Assembly: GCF_004359215.1 (NCBI RefSeq)
Contig: NC_090610.1
Coordinates: 276,996-340,995, forward strand
DNA length: 64,000 nt
DNA from: Bremia lactucae
Lineage: Eukaryota > Oomycota > Peronosporomycetes > Peronosporales > Peronosporaceae
Reading direction: 5' to 3'
The notes beneath the pieces were generated by a model. It saw only the letters and a list, made by a program, of their open reading frames with translations. It ran no database searches and had not been told where the DNA came from. Both the position numbers and the translations under genes were made by a program. Numbering within the stretch: position 1 is the first letter of the stretch; the number at the start of each line of letters is the position of its first letter. Below, piece by piece: positions 44,712 through 54,807 of the stretch.

Positions 44712-45285
44712 GTATCTTCGCTTACGCCACAACTTTTAAGCGTCGGAATTCTGAGAGTGAGAAAGAAACATACCGTCGGGCAAAACCTCCAGTTTGTAAT
44801 TGTTCGACTGGTCCTGGACAGGAAATTTTAATATTTTGATCTCAAAGATGGCGAAATGTATTTTATTTAGAGTTTTAATAATTTAGAAGAATCATAAGTA
44901 TTGTAAAATTCCCTTGTGAAAAAGGGTCTTCATTTTTGTTTTAACACGTAATATTCAAAATAGGAAAATGTCACTGAATGGACTGTAAGCAAAAAGTCAC
45001 TATATATTAAGCCTTCATAAGTAATATACTCCAGCTGCTAAGCAACTGGAAATCCTTCCTCTCCACGTCGTGTATTTGAAGTACTAGGAGGCACCTTGAG
45101 AGAGGAAACAAACTGTCTTATAACATTACGATGAACAAGATGTCTGAAATGTCATAACCATGTTAGCAACGCCGGAGACGTCTGAGTAAGATCCGGCGGT
45201 TATACATGTTCCACCACAGGACGTGGTGCTTGGTGCGGTTGTCTCGTGAGACGACCCAAACTAAGAAGGAGCCGGGATGAGTTGC
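44712..45285. other. Intergenic region upstream of ARF1
   Basis: About 570 bp with no supported gene; AT-rich at 44820-45040. It contains the ARF1 promoter at its left end (minus strand). Confidence 0.4.
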
Positions 45286-45289
45286 ACTA

Positions 45290-48150
45290 TTAGTGTGGGC
45301 TTATCGCCGTTGTCGCGTTGCTAGTGCCGTAAATTAGGAACCCGGCCTTGAGAAATCCGTTATACTGCCATTGCAGTCTTGCGTACGCATGAACGACCGT
45401 TGTCGCTGAATCCACAACATTGAAAATACAGATCGAACTCAGTATCCACCAAATACGCTTATTCCACAGCGTAATCCTCCGCGTCATCCGCAAATGAAAG
45501 CGCAGAGGAGAAGGATGGTATCGAACAATTCTGGTGGTTTGCGCCCGAAACAGTTGTCAGAAACCTCTACAGGTGTGGGAGGATCTTCGTTGCCCGATCC
45601 AGTAGGGATGAGCGCCTTTCAACACACTTGAGCACACGGACAATTCCAGAAGATGTGCTTTATTATTTCCTTTTGCCCTGTGGAACAGGCCAGTTTGCGA
45701 CAGCTGTTATTAACGACTCTATTCGCGAAATACAGATTGAGATCCCTGACCAGTTAGTAAATAACCCACACCTGATGTTCAGTAATAGCATTTCAATGCG
45801 CCCATAATTTTTTTGTTTGAGGATCTGCTGCAAGATCCGATTTGAAGAGGGCTCGTCTTTGCCATGTCCTCCAGTTTGTCAAGAAAAGTGGTCAGACCAC
45901 CCTTCGCGCGTTGATAAAATAAACGCTCGATAGCCCGGACGAAACAGTGATTAACTACAGTGGGGGCCACTTTCCACTGGAATCTATGCGCCGAGAGGTG
46001 AGCAATCCGCCTTGCGCTTGAGCTAGCCGTAATGCTGCTAGATCCACCTTGCCACTCAAAGTGGCCGCCGATCCTGTTGCCACTAACCTCTGAATGTCAT
46101 TCGCCTCACGCTGTAGGGTGACCGAGCCCGTCACTATCCTCTCTTGAACGTGTTGGGTCACAAGAACTTCATCGTCTAAGATACTAAGATACTGCCAGCA
46201 GTACTCCGTCTGCAATTCTGATGGCCGCCGGTATCGGAGCGGTCGCCTTACCGGCATTGTGTTTGATATTTCGAGAGTCGAACGGCCTAGGATCACTGCC
46301 AAGACAAATTGGCCAAGCTTGGAAGCATGTTTGGTTGTCCCCGTCCGGAGGGGCACATTTATCGAGTAGGCATGCAGTTCAGTTCACTGAAGTTGAAACT
46401 GCAAGCGTGCACGCCTAAATCGCACGATACTTTTCTTGCATTAAAAGTGACTCAAAGAGGTCACGGATCCAAGGGTTGTCCACCCCAAAAAAGCGTCCAA
46501 AAGGTAAGCATCTACTCTGTGATGTCCAGGGCTGAGTTCAAATAAGTGCAGCTATAATGAATGAGTTACCATGCATCCAGGCCGCTGCTTGATGAGCTAT
46601 CCGAGGCGAATAGGTCAATACGCGCTCGCGGTATGCGTCAAAAACATCGTCCGCCAGACCTAACCGCGCTCTTACTCGCTCGAAGACGTTGGTCTGGCGT
46701 AGCGAAGCTACGGTTTCGTAGAGGCGTCGTGAGATGATAGCTACCTCTTGCTCTATATTCCTCGATATGCCCAGTAACGCCTCGCCATAAAATTCCTGTA
46801 TTCTTTTTAAGTGAGCCACAATTGCATGTTTCATACTTTGAGCCTTGTCAGCCACCTCTATCGATGCCAGACCTACCCTTTCCGCAGCTTTAAACGTATG
46901 GAAGAGGCCTGGGCTAAATATGTGCCAATTAAGCTCCGTAGACAGATGGAGGTTGCGTATGCCTAATTTGGTAAGTTAAACACTGTTGATGTAAAGTAAT
47001 GGCAGGGGGCATGACGACATTCATGACCGGTAATCGCTGTCGCGACTGGTGGAGATATGTGCCGCTGATGCTAGATGCGGCGAATGGGATAGATCCGAAA
47101 TGCCCAATTGTGATCACCAAACAATCCGGTGCCGAGCGCATGGCCTAGTTACCTGACGGTATTCCTGTGCTGTAGTACAACCAGCGCCAAAAATATCCCG
47201 CCTCAGAAAGGTAACTAGAAAAAATCAACTTGCTCTTCGTTGGCTGCACGTGGAGCTTCGAAATTGCTTAATAATGCTCAGCACCCGTGGTAGATGACAC
47301 GCCTCCCGGAGACACACGGTCGAGTCATATACAAATGCTGAGGAAATATGCGTGGTATGAGGCAGGCCTGGCACTGGAAGCCCGCGCAACTCAAAGTCCT
47401 CCGTAATGGCATTCGCCAAAATTTCCGCCGAAAGCAAGAAATAACAGTGGCGCAAGAGGACACCTCGTCACCATCTTGTGGCTCGGACAGATAAAGCAGG
47501 AACCGCGCCGAGGTCGAGGCAGGTAATTTGTGGATCATCTCCACAAATGCCGACTCAAATCAAACTTCTGCAAGACCACAAATAGAGTGTCCCTCGCAGC
47601 CATACCGTACGCTTTTCGAAAATCCAGCAAGAGAATGACACGACTGAGGCCATCGCTAAGCGCAGGCTCCGCCCGCGACGTCGCGAGTATCGCTAACATT
47701 GGTCAGCGGTAGTGCACTGGGTCTCAACCGAAGTTCCAGCGCATACGTCAGATCATCAAACGGTGTAAATCACTTGAAGGACAGCTCGTTTATCGTGCCT
47801 CGACAGCGTGCGCCATCATGCGTCGTCTTTCTAATACAATTCTCGCAACCTCAACGAGTGAACCGGACCTTTCTGAACGAGTTCATAGTACACGAGGTTG
47901 GACTTCGGGTTCTAGCGGTCAACTTGGATAACACAGTCGCCGCCTGTGTCCGATGCATTACCACTGTGAAGGAGCAAGCGCGGCAGTGCAGTACCAGATT
48001 CGCCACGAAGTACATGCACAAGCCCGGCCCCACCTTCTTACGTTTAACGAGCTAATTGAGGCTAAAGAGCACGATTTTCCAGTCGAATTGCTAATCTGGG
48101 AAGGACTACGACTCGAGCACACTTCGGAGCGAATTCGTTGCCCAGTGGGG
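45290..48150 (-). pseudogene. Degraded LINE-type non-LTR retrotransposon (RT plus zinc-binding tail)
   Basis: Minus strand, in order: an RT block with the FRKAYG segment (motif A, normally FRKAYD) near 47590-47615 and [20 protein letters not shown] (47485-47545); a frameshift; then CYFLLSAEILANAI and the active-site region AFVYDSTV, a degenerate form of a xxDD motif (47225-47455); a helical connector (KAQSMKHAIVAHLKRIQEFYGEALLGI, 46775-46850); and a zf-RVT-like end with FWNCPCAQVCWKAL near 45600-45650. Many stops. The 5' ORF and 3' tail are not recognisable. Confidence 0.65.
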
Positions 48151-48291
48151 TGACTCAGCAGGAGTTCGTGCATGGGCGTCAGATAATGAAGACAATAATT
48201 ATGTCATTCGGCGCTTTCTAGGTGACCTAATATAATGTCTTTTTAAATATAAATAATGATGAGGATAGCTAACTTCTTTTACTAAATATCT
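48151..48291. other. Junction between LINE remnant and family B LTR
   Basis: 140 bp, AT-rich toward the right, no feature seen. Confidence 0.4.
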
Positions 48292-48736
48292 TGTAACGGG
48301 GTGAATCGTTACATGAAATTGACACGTAAAGGTTATTAATTAATATGTTATCTAAAAATTAAATAATATTTAAAGGATATTACTTTATATAGTAATGTTC
48401 AGAAATCTTATCCATAAATAGGTATAGACCATTATACCTATATATCCCGCAGACTAATCAACTGTAGATGTAAACAAAAGATAGAGACATATAAGATTAG
48501 ATAAGATTGTTTAGTATTAGTTTTTAATTAAGTTAGCGTTAACTGATAGAAAGAAGAGATACTTAACTATATTAATAGTTTTCATTTAACCCCCTTAAAG
48601 CTAGTTGTCTTGAAGAGAACTCTTCCTCTGCACGTACTAGTTAGTGTACGTGAAGGGACGTAAGGCACCACTCGCAACTGAAGCAGTGCATAGTGGATTT
48701 GTACTGAAGCACTACCAGTCGTAGTGCCCCGTTACA
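48292..48736 (+). repeat. 5' LTR, family B
   Basis: TGTAACGGGGTGAATCG ... GCCCCGTTACA, 445 bp, same orientation as 15354-15804. The end is fixed by the adjoining primer-binding site. Confidence 0.88.
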
Positions 48737-48738
48737 CC

Positions 48739-48756
48739 TGGTAGCACTTTGTAGTC
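48739..48756 (+). promoter_or_regulatory. Primer-binding site
   Basis: TGGTAGCACTTTGTAGTC, two bases after the LTR; the leading TGG pairs with a tRNA CCA end. Related sites: TGGTAGCACTCGTAGTC on the minus strand at 61228-61244 (family A) and TGGTGGCAATTTGTAGTC at 63680-63697 (family C). The primer tRNA is not identified. Confidence 0.65.
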
Positions 48757-48786
48757 CGTCCAAGGACCACATTTCCTTTATCTAAC

Positions 48787-50301
48787 ATGGACATGTTAGA
48801 TGATAGTGGGAATACGCATCACGTTTCGCGTGAAAGCTACTCCTTTCTAAGTGACATAGATAGGAGTGTGGTCGAACGAATGAGTTCGACCGTAGGAAAC
48901 GATGCAATCCTGGCATTACTGTCCAACTTAGACAGAGATGCCCTCCATTCAACCGTCGCCAAGTTCATACAACATGAACTTGACGAGATGAAGGAAAAAG
49001 TAGCCTTGCTGAATCAGCAAGGCTCTCAACAGGCAGAACTGTTGAGGTTACAACAGGTACAGACCCCTGTACCTGGGATGACGCAAACGCGTCGTCCCGA
49101 AACTCTAAAGATTGACATCTCNNNNNNNNNNNNNNNNNNNNNNNNNNNNNNNNNNNNNNNNNNNNNNNNNNNNNNNNNNNNNNNNNNNNNNNNNNNNNNN
49201 NNNNNNNNNNNNNNNNNNNNNNNNNNNNNNNNNNNNNNNNNNNNNNNNNNNNNNNNNNNNNNNNNNNNNNNNNNNNNNNNNNNNNNNNNNNNNNNNNNNN
49301 NNNNNNNNNNNNNNNNNNNNNNNNNNNNNNNNNNNNNNNNNNNNNNNNNNNNNNNNNNNNNNNNNNNNNNNNNNNNNNNNNNNNNNNNNNNNNNNNNNNN
49401 NNNNNNNNNNNNNNNNNNNNNNNNNNNNNNNNNNNNNNNNNNNNNNNNNNNNNNNNNNNNNNNNNNNNNNNNNNNNNNNNNNNNNNNNNNNNNNNNNNNN
49501 NNNNNNNNNNNNNNNNNNNNNNNNNNNNNNNNNNNNNNNNNNNNNNNNNNNNNNNNNNNNNNNNNNNNNNNNNNNNNNNNNNNNNNNNNNNNNNNNNNNN
49601 NNNNNNNNNNNNNNNNNNNNNNNNNNNNNNNNNNNNNNNGTACCAAAACTTGGGCATTGGGCCTTAAGTTGCGCGACCCATACGTCTTTCGGTCGCTTAA
49701 GGCTTTTAAAGCCCGGCTTAAACAGACGTTTGAACCGCCAAGGGCTGAGTCCAGAGCTCGTTCAGAGCTTCTGAAACTCAAGCAAGCCAAGCGTGATGCT
49801 CACGCTTATGCCCAGCACATACGACTCTAAGCGAGTTGTATCACGAGCAACCCAGTTCATGAACACACGTTGATTACAGTGCTCATGCAAGGTCTTACGG
49901 ATGGCCCCGTAAAGATGCACCTGTTCCGCTTGGAACTGGATACGCTTGAAGAAGCAGTATCCGTTGCGGAACAGGAGGACTTTAGCTTGAGACTGGCTCA
50001 AGCTAGTTCGTCATCGTATCGTCCCCCAAGACGACACGAGTTAGGAGGTCCAGAACCCATGGACCTCTCTCACGTCGAAAGCGAGAGACCTCGCTTTTCA
50101 AGCAATAAGCGATTGCAGAAATGCCATCGCTGCCAAAAATTAGGACACTACGCTCATGAGTGTAGTGCCCCACGCCTAGCACCGAAAGGTACTGAACGTA
50201 GTTATGGACCGAGCGCCGAAAAGGGCAACGGTCGCGGGTCCGACGTTGTTGCGAAATTGCAACAACGAGGCGGACCGCCAAAAAATGATCGGGGCCAGTA
50301 G
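48787..50301 (+). pseudogene. Gag of family B element
   Basis: One frame (starting MDMLDDSGNTHHVSRE) runs through a helical N-terminal part with a Gln/Leu-rich coiled coil (ALLNQQGSQQAELLRLQ), the assembly gap, the capsid segment TWALGLKLRDPYVFRSLKAF, an in-frame TAA at 49828-49830, and a nucleocapsid part with the CCHC knuckle CHRCQKLGHYAHEC near 50120-50162. It stops at 50299-50301 (TAG). The stop after AYAQHIRL is shared with 37412. Gag packages the element RNA. Confidence 0.75.
49122..49639. other. Assembly gap (518 N)
   Basis: Run of N inside gag. By comparison with 37412-37849 the missing coding part need be only about 150 bp, so the gap size is not reliable. Confidence 0.99.
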
Positions 50302-50355
50302 GGGGAACAACGCCGTACTGATGACCTAGCAACCTCAAGATAATTTGCAAATCTC

Positions 50356-51296
50356 TTGACAAAAGCTACTCCAGGCACACAATCATTATGTGTCTCTGCA
50401 CCTGGCGATGAGGTATCCCTCATCACCTTGAAATTAAAAGTGACAAATGATTTGTCACTTAGAGCCCTACTGGACTGTGGGTCGAATAACTTTATTCGTC
50501 GGCAGTCGCTAGAGGGTCGTAGGCTCAAATATGTTGAGCGCGACATCCCTCCAACGAGGATGACGGTGCGTCTAGCGACAGGCGCATCGATAACAGTAAT
50601 GAAAGGCGTAGTGAAATTTCACTACACGTTAAAAGATTTACACTACGATGATGATTTCATCGTACTGGATTTGGATGACAAATTTATGTCATCCTAGGTT
50701 TACCTTGGCTCAGAAAACATGAGCCAAGAATCAGCTGGCAGCATCGATCCGTAAAGATGCCTGCTACTAGTTCATCAGATGGTCATCTGATGAACGTCTT
50801 GGAGCGTCCACAAGCATGTGGACGTACTACGAGTGAGTGCGATGGCCTCACTTGTGGTACGGTCGTTAGTACAACTGCACAAGATCACAGTGTGATTACT
50901 AATCACACTGTGGAGTCAGCTGCCGGCGGCTGTGCTAATGCACAGGCTGCGCCGAAGGTCCACCACTCGAAGAAGTCGATTGGATTGAGACATGAATGTA
51001 CGCCTAGCGGGCGACATTCAAGGAGTATACCGGTTGCCCCAAAGGGACAACATGATGATCCTAGGTCGAGTAGAGAGTTGACCGTAGAGGATTCGACTGT
51101 GATAGCGCAATCACACTCGGAAAACTTTGAGGGAAGAGGTCCCCACGTAATTGAGGAGAAAACTCCTCAAATAGTTGAAGTAAATAGACTTCAAGATCCC
51201 GAGGGATTAATCCCTCGGCAGCCTGTGGACAAAACCCAGGAAGAAACCGAGACATTAAATGTCTTGGTTAATAAAGGTTCAAGAGTAGGCGCTTAG
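50356..51296 (+). pseudogene. Protease and spacer region of family B pol
   Basis: Same frame as gag after two stops. The retropepsin-like motif is LLDCGSNNFIRRQSL (near 50468-50512; DCG instead of the usual D-S/T-G), followed by VRLATGASITVMKGVVKF. A one-base deletion near 50690 in DLDDKF shifts frame; the spacer continues at 50757-51296. The same deletion is seen at 36553 but not at 27490. Confidence 0.7.
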
Positions 51297-51639
51297 ACTC
51301 TTGATCTGTATGCGCCGCCGAAGTTAACTTCGGAGATAACTCAATCACCAACCCTAGAACCTAAGCGGTTCTTGGGAGATTTGCATAGTGGTAGTATCAA
51401 GCAGATCTGCGTACTCGTCACAGAGGACGAATACGTAACCGATATTCGGTCAGCGGTAAATTTGGCAGAGAACGAACGGGTTCTCAGCAGCTCATCAATG
51501 GACGATAGTGTCCTTGATGTGTCATGAAGCAGTGGCCACTGCCTCGTGAGCAAGTTCTTGTGTTCTATCGATAAGTTATTTATGGATAGATTAAAAGCGG
51601 GCCATGTAAGGAGTCAACTTCCTTACATAGCTCTCCGAA

Positions 51640-52630
51640 CTTCTGTGTGCGAAAGATCATAGGAGGCTGGCGGATAGTGCACGCATTCAATAAATTGAAT
51701 GCTGCAACGGTACCGGCTCAAACGCCGATACCTAGAAAATACGTAATCATAGATGGTATGTCTAAGAGTACCACCTTATGTCTATGGATCTGATGGATGG
51801 ATTTTACCAGATCCTTATGCGTGAACAGGATATCCCATACACAGCAGTGAGCACTCCCAGTGGGATGCTCTGGAAATGGCTAGTAATGCCACAAGGGCTT
51901 AGTAATGCCCCTGCAACCATATAACAGATGCGTAACGAATCTGTTGAGACCGGTGCGAGAATTCGGACCGAGTTATTTCGACGATGTATTCGTCCATAGC
52001 CGGGCCATGGATGGAAAGACGGACGTGGAAGTTCATACAGGATCTCTTACTTATGCGAAAGTATAAGTTGTGCGCTAATCTCAAGAAGTGTATATTCGCT
52101 GCAAGCGAACCACCACTTCTTGAGTACATCGTCGGTAAACACGGCGTGCGCCCTGATCCCGAAAAGATCAAGGCATTTACCGAGTGGCCAGTTCTAGGCG
52201 ATGTCAAGGGACTTAGAAAGCTCTTTGGGCTAGCGGCGTACTTGCACAAGTACTCACGCAATTATGCCAGGATGACAATTCATCTCTCTCGTCTCTTGAT
52301 AACAGACAAGAAATAGTTATGGAACGCTGATTGTCGGCATTTCATCGAAGGTGTAAGACAAAGCTTGATGCAATCGCGTCAGCTGCAACCAGCTGAATGC
52401 AATTACCCAGTGCATGACAAGGAACTCTTTGCCATGAAATATACACTGGCTAAATTTAGAGTCTATCTTGACCGTTCATCGTATCTACGGACTATGCGTC
52501 ATTACGCGCGGCTGTAAACAGCCCGCATCTCTCGCAAAGAATGGCGAGGTGGCTATCCTTCTTCGCGAAGTATAATTCCTCCGTGGAATATAAATCACGA
52601 CAACTTAATGTCGTCGCTGATGCGTTATCA
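51640..52630 (+). pseudogene. Reverse transcriptase and RNase H of family B pol
   Basis: RT palm with LMDGFYQILMREQDIPYTAVSTPSGMLWKWLVMPQGLSNAPA (51789-51915), then a +1 frameshift, SYFDDVFVHS (51971-52000, catalytic DD), KHGVRPDPEKIKAFTEWPV, and RNase H with QSLMQSRQLQPAECNYPVHDKELFAMK (52360-52440) and ARWLSFFAKYNSSVEY. Decayed in several places. Confidence 0.75.
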
Positions 52631-52639
52631 CGCCGACCC

Positions 52640-53930
52640 GATTTTGAGCTGGCTGCGCACCCCAACAGTGGAAATAATCCCACTCTTGCAACACTCATTA
52701 CAAGTATTCCGTCATCAACTTTGTTTGATGACATAAAGAAAGTCTACCCAGAAGATAAAGGCCTTCTGCGTTTAATCGATCATCTGATGAATCCATCCAA
52801 TAAATATTTTAAAGATTTACCGGCCTTCTATCGATCGTCATCCGATCGATACACAAACGCAACGGCTTACTGTACTACACAGTCGTTGTCGGCGACACCC
52901 CCCACGTGTCGTCGTCCCTACTCACAATGACTTGCGCTTACGCATCATGTATGAGTGTCACGATGCACCAACAAGTGGGCATCGTGGACGTGAGAAGAGT
53001 AAGTCGCTACTTTTATTGGCCCTACCAATATCACTTCGTGCGCAAGTACATTCGTGCTTGCGAGGCATGTCAACGGGTAAAGACTAGCCCTTCATCTTGT
53101 GCACCTCTCCAACCTCTACCACTTTCGGCAGAATGTTGGCAGTCCGTATCGATGGACTTCGTTTTATGATTTTCAGAAGACTTATCAAAAACAATGGAAT
53201 TCTTGTTTTTGAAGACAGATTCAGCAAGATGGTACATCTTGTTGCAGTACCAGAGTCGATTACGGCTCCGGTTGTTCCCGTGTCTTTATCAACACGGTAT
53301 TCAAACTCCATGGGTTACCCCGTGAACTAGTCTCGGATAGAGATCCACGGTTCACGGTGGATTTTTGGCAATCCGTGTTCCGATCTCTCGGAACACGGCT
53401 GACTATGTCAACATCCGACTACCCAGAAACGGATGGGCAAACAAAACGCGTATATCGCGTTCTCGAAGAGATACTTCGAGGTTACGTCCAATCGTATCCG
53501 AATTAGAGCGAGTTTTTACCGATGGTTGAATTCGCCATCAATAATTCGGTGCATGCGTCTAGAACGCATACACCGTTCTTCGTGAATGGCTTACGTTATC
53601 CTCGCATACCCACCCAATTAGAGGGTTCCCCTTGTTTAGGGGGAGTGGACTCGCACGAGCAAAATTATTTTTGGCTCATGCTCAACACGCGTCGAAGTTA
53701 ACAACGACGCCAGTGATGTCGATGTCGAAGCAATCGACATCGGAGATGAGAATCTCCGGAGAATGATCTAATGGCAGTACGCACAAAGCGTACTGAAAAA
53801 GACAAAACAAATGAGTCAGCAGAAGAATTTCTGCTAACTCGAGAATCAACAATCCGTTTCGTTCAGGATCCATTGCTAACGCAGTGGACCGACAGAAACG
53901 GAATGCAGACAAACCTGGAAGAGCAAATGT
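52640..53930 (+). pseudogene. Integrase of family B pol and downstream tail
   Basis: Zinc-binding part with VRKYIRACEACQRVK (53038-53082); core with CWQSVSMDFVL, DRFSKMVHLVAVPESI (53215-53265), SDRDPRFTVDFWQSVFRSL (53333-53390) and STSDYPETDG (53408-53437), i.e. the three acidic residues in their contexts; then the HTPFFVNGLRYPRIP segment near 53568-53610. The tail 53771-53930 contains RTKRTEKDKTNESAEEFLL. Frames change several times. Confidence 0.7.
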
Positions 53931-53933
53931 TCA

Positions 53934-54191
53934 TTACTTTTGATGTTGGTCGGCTTCGCCAGTACCATCAGTACGCGGCTTCTTCCGAGGACGGATTTGA
54001 CCACCCTTTTCAAAAATCCCTAAGAGATTCTTGTGATCGCGAACCAGATTCTCATGTTGAACCTGGGGTTTCTCATGCTGGTTCCGAATATCCTCGAAAG
54101 TGCGATGAGCTGACGACAGATCATTGCGAACAGCGTGATATTTCCGTTCGTACTCCAACATGGAGTACGCACTCTTCGAACGGTCTTCCAA
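53934..54191 (-). CDS. C-terminal part of family B antisense ORF
   Basis: 86 codons on the minus strand, antisense to the element: strongly helical and charged (MLEYERKYHAVRNDLSSAHRT, then NQHEKPQVQHENLVRDHKNLLG), ending in a basic, Lys/Arg-rich tail just before the pol tail. Coiled coil likely. Upstream coding is cut off at 54216 by the family A LTR, so this is partial. The position matches the antisense ORF of the other copies. Confidence 0.45.
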   Translation of the reverse strand: MEDRSKSAYSMLEYERKYHAVRNDLSSAHRTFEDIRNQHEKPQVQHENLVRDHKNLLGIFEKGGQIRPRKKPRTDGTGEADQHQK

Positions 54192-54215
54192 CCGCTCGAT
54201 ATGGTGAGCCCGCCC

Positions 54216-54699
54216 TGTAGCGGAGCTACCTCGCTCCTAAAGTCAGAGGAAGACTTTCAGACTCAGACAGTCACTTAGTTCTATTGAACTAATAGGTTTA
54301 ACAACTCAGGGAGTCGTACAAGTTATTACAGTTTAAGGATTCCTAGTTCAAGGGACTGAGGGGTTCGTAGAACCAAGTGGCAACTCGTGCTCAAGAGGAT
54401 ATACCTTAAAAAGGCTTCTATCTCTTACAGATCAATGCGCAAGCCTTAGGAAGGCACTTAACGCTTTAAGATCAAAAGAAGAACTGCACTTTATTTAATT
54501 ATTTAAATCTAAAAACCTAACCCTAGCTAATCTTAATAGATTTTGGCCGCCAGATTTGTATCTGGCGGTGGCCACATTTGTTATTCATAATAAATGGGAT
54601 TTAAGTAACTAGCAAATATAAAATTAGATAAAAGGGTATGTTACCTATAAGTAAATGTACCACAACAACGGTTCTCCAACCGATGTGTGCCCCATTACA
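54216..54699 (-). repeat. 3' LTR, family A
   Basis: On the plus strand TGTAGCGGAGCTACC ... CCCCATTACA, 484 bp. It pairs with 61247-61735 at roughly 90 percent identity by eye with small indels, so insertion is not very recent. Confidence 0.9.
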
Positions 54700-54714
54700 C
54701 CCTCTCCCATCAGA
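54700..54714 (-). promoter_or_regulatory. Polypurine tract of family A element
   Basis: On the minus strand CTGATGGGAGAGGG abuts the LTR. The same position in copy 1 is GACGGGGGAGGG before 1788. Confidence 0.7.
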
Positions 54715-54807
54715 CTGTTGACACCGAGTGACAACATTCGCTTCATTTCCTCTTTGAGGTTGGAACCTAACCAGCTAACCGATTGGTTGTGCTTTCCATT
54801 CCTTTGT

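Larger units (their letters stand above)
48292..54215 (+). mobile_element. Ty3/gypsy family B element, plus strand, lacking its 3' LTR
   Basis: 5' LTR, primer-binding site, gag, protease, RT, RNase H, integrase and the end of the antisense ORF are all collinear. The 3' LTR is absent: a family A LTR starts at 54216. A 518 bp assembly gap lies in gag. Best preserved family B copy in the window, but not intact (stop in gag, frameshifts in protease and RT). The whole body is unusually rich in short inverted repeats. Confidence 0.85.

Noticed and set aside
46221..46545. Plus-strand ORFs in the LINE region
   Set aside because: No similarity to anything; the minus strand carries the RT-type motifs.
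48292..54215. CRISPR array, suggested by the dense short repeats
   Set aside because: The repeats are different inverted pairs inside coding sequence, not a repeated unit with spacers, and the genome is eukaryotic.
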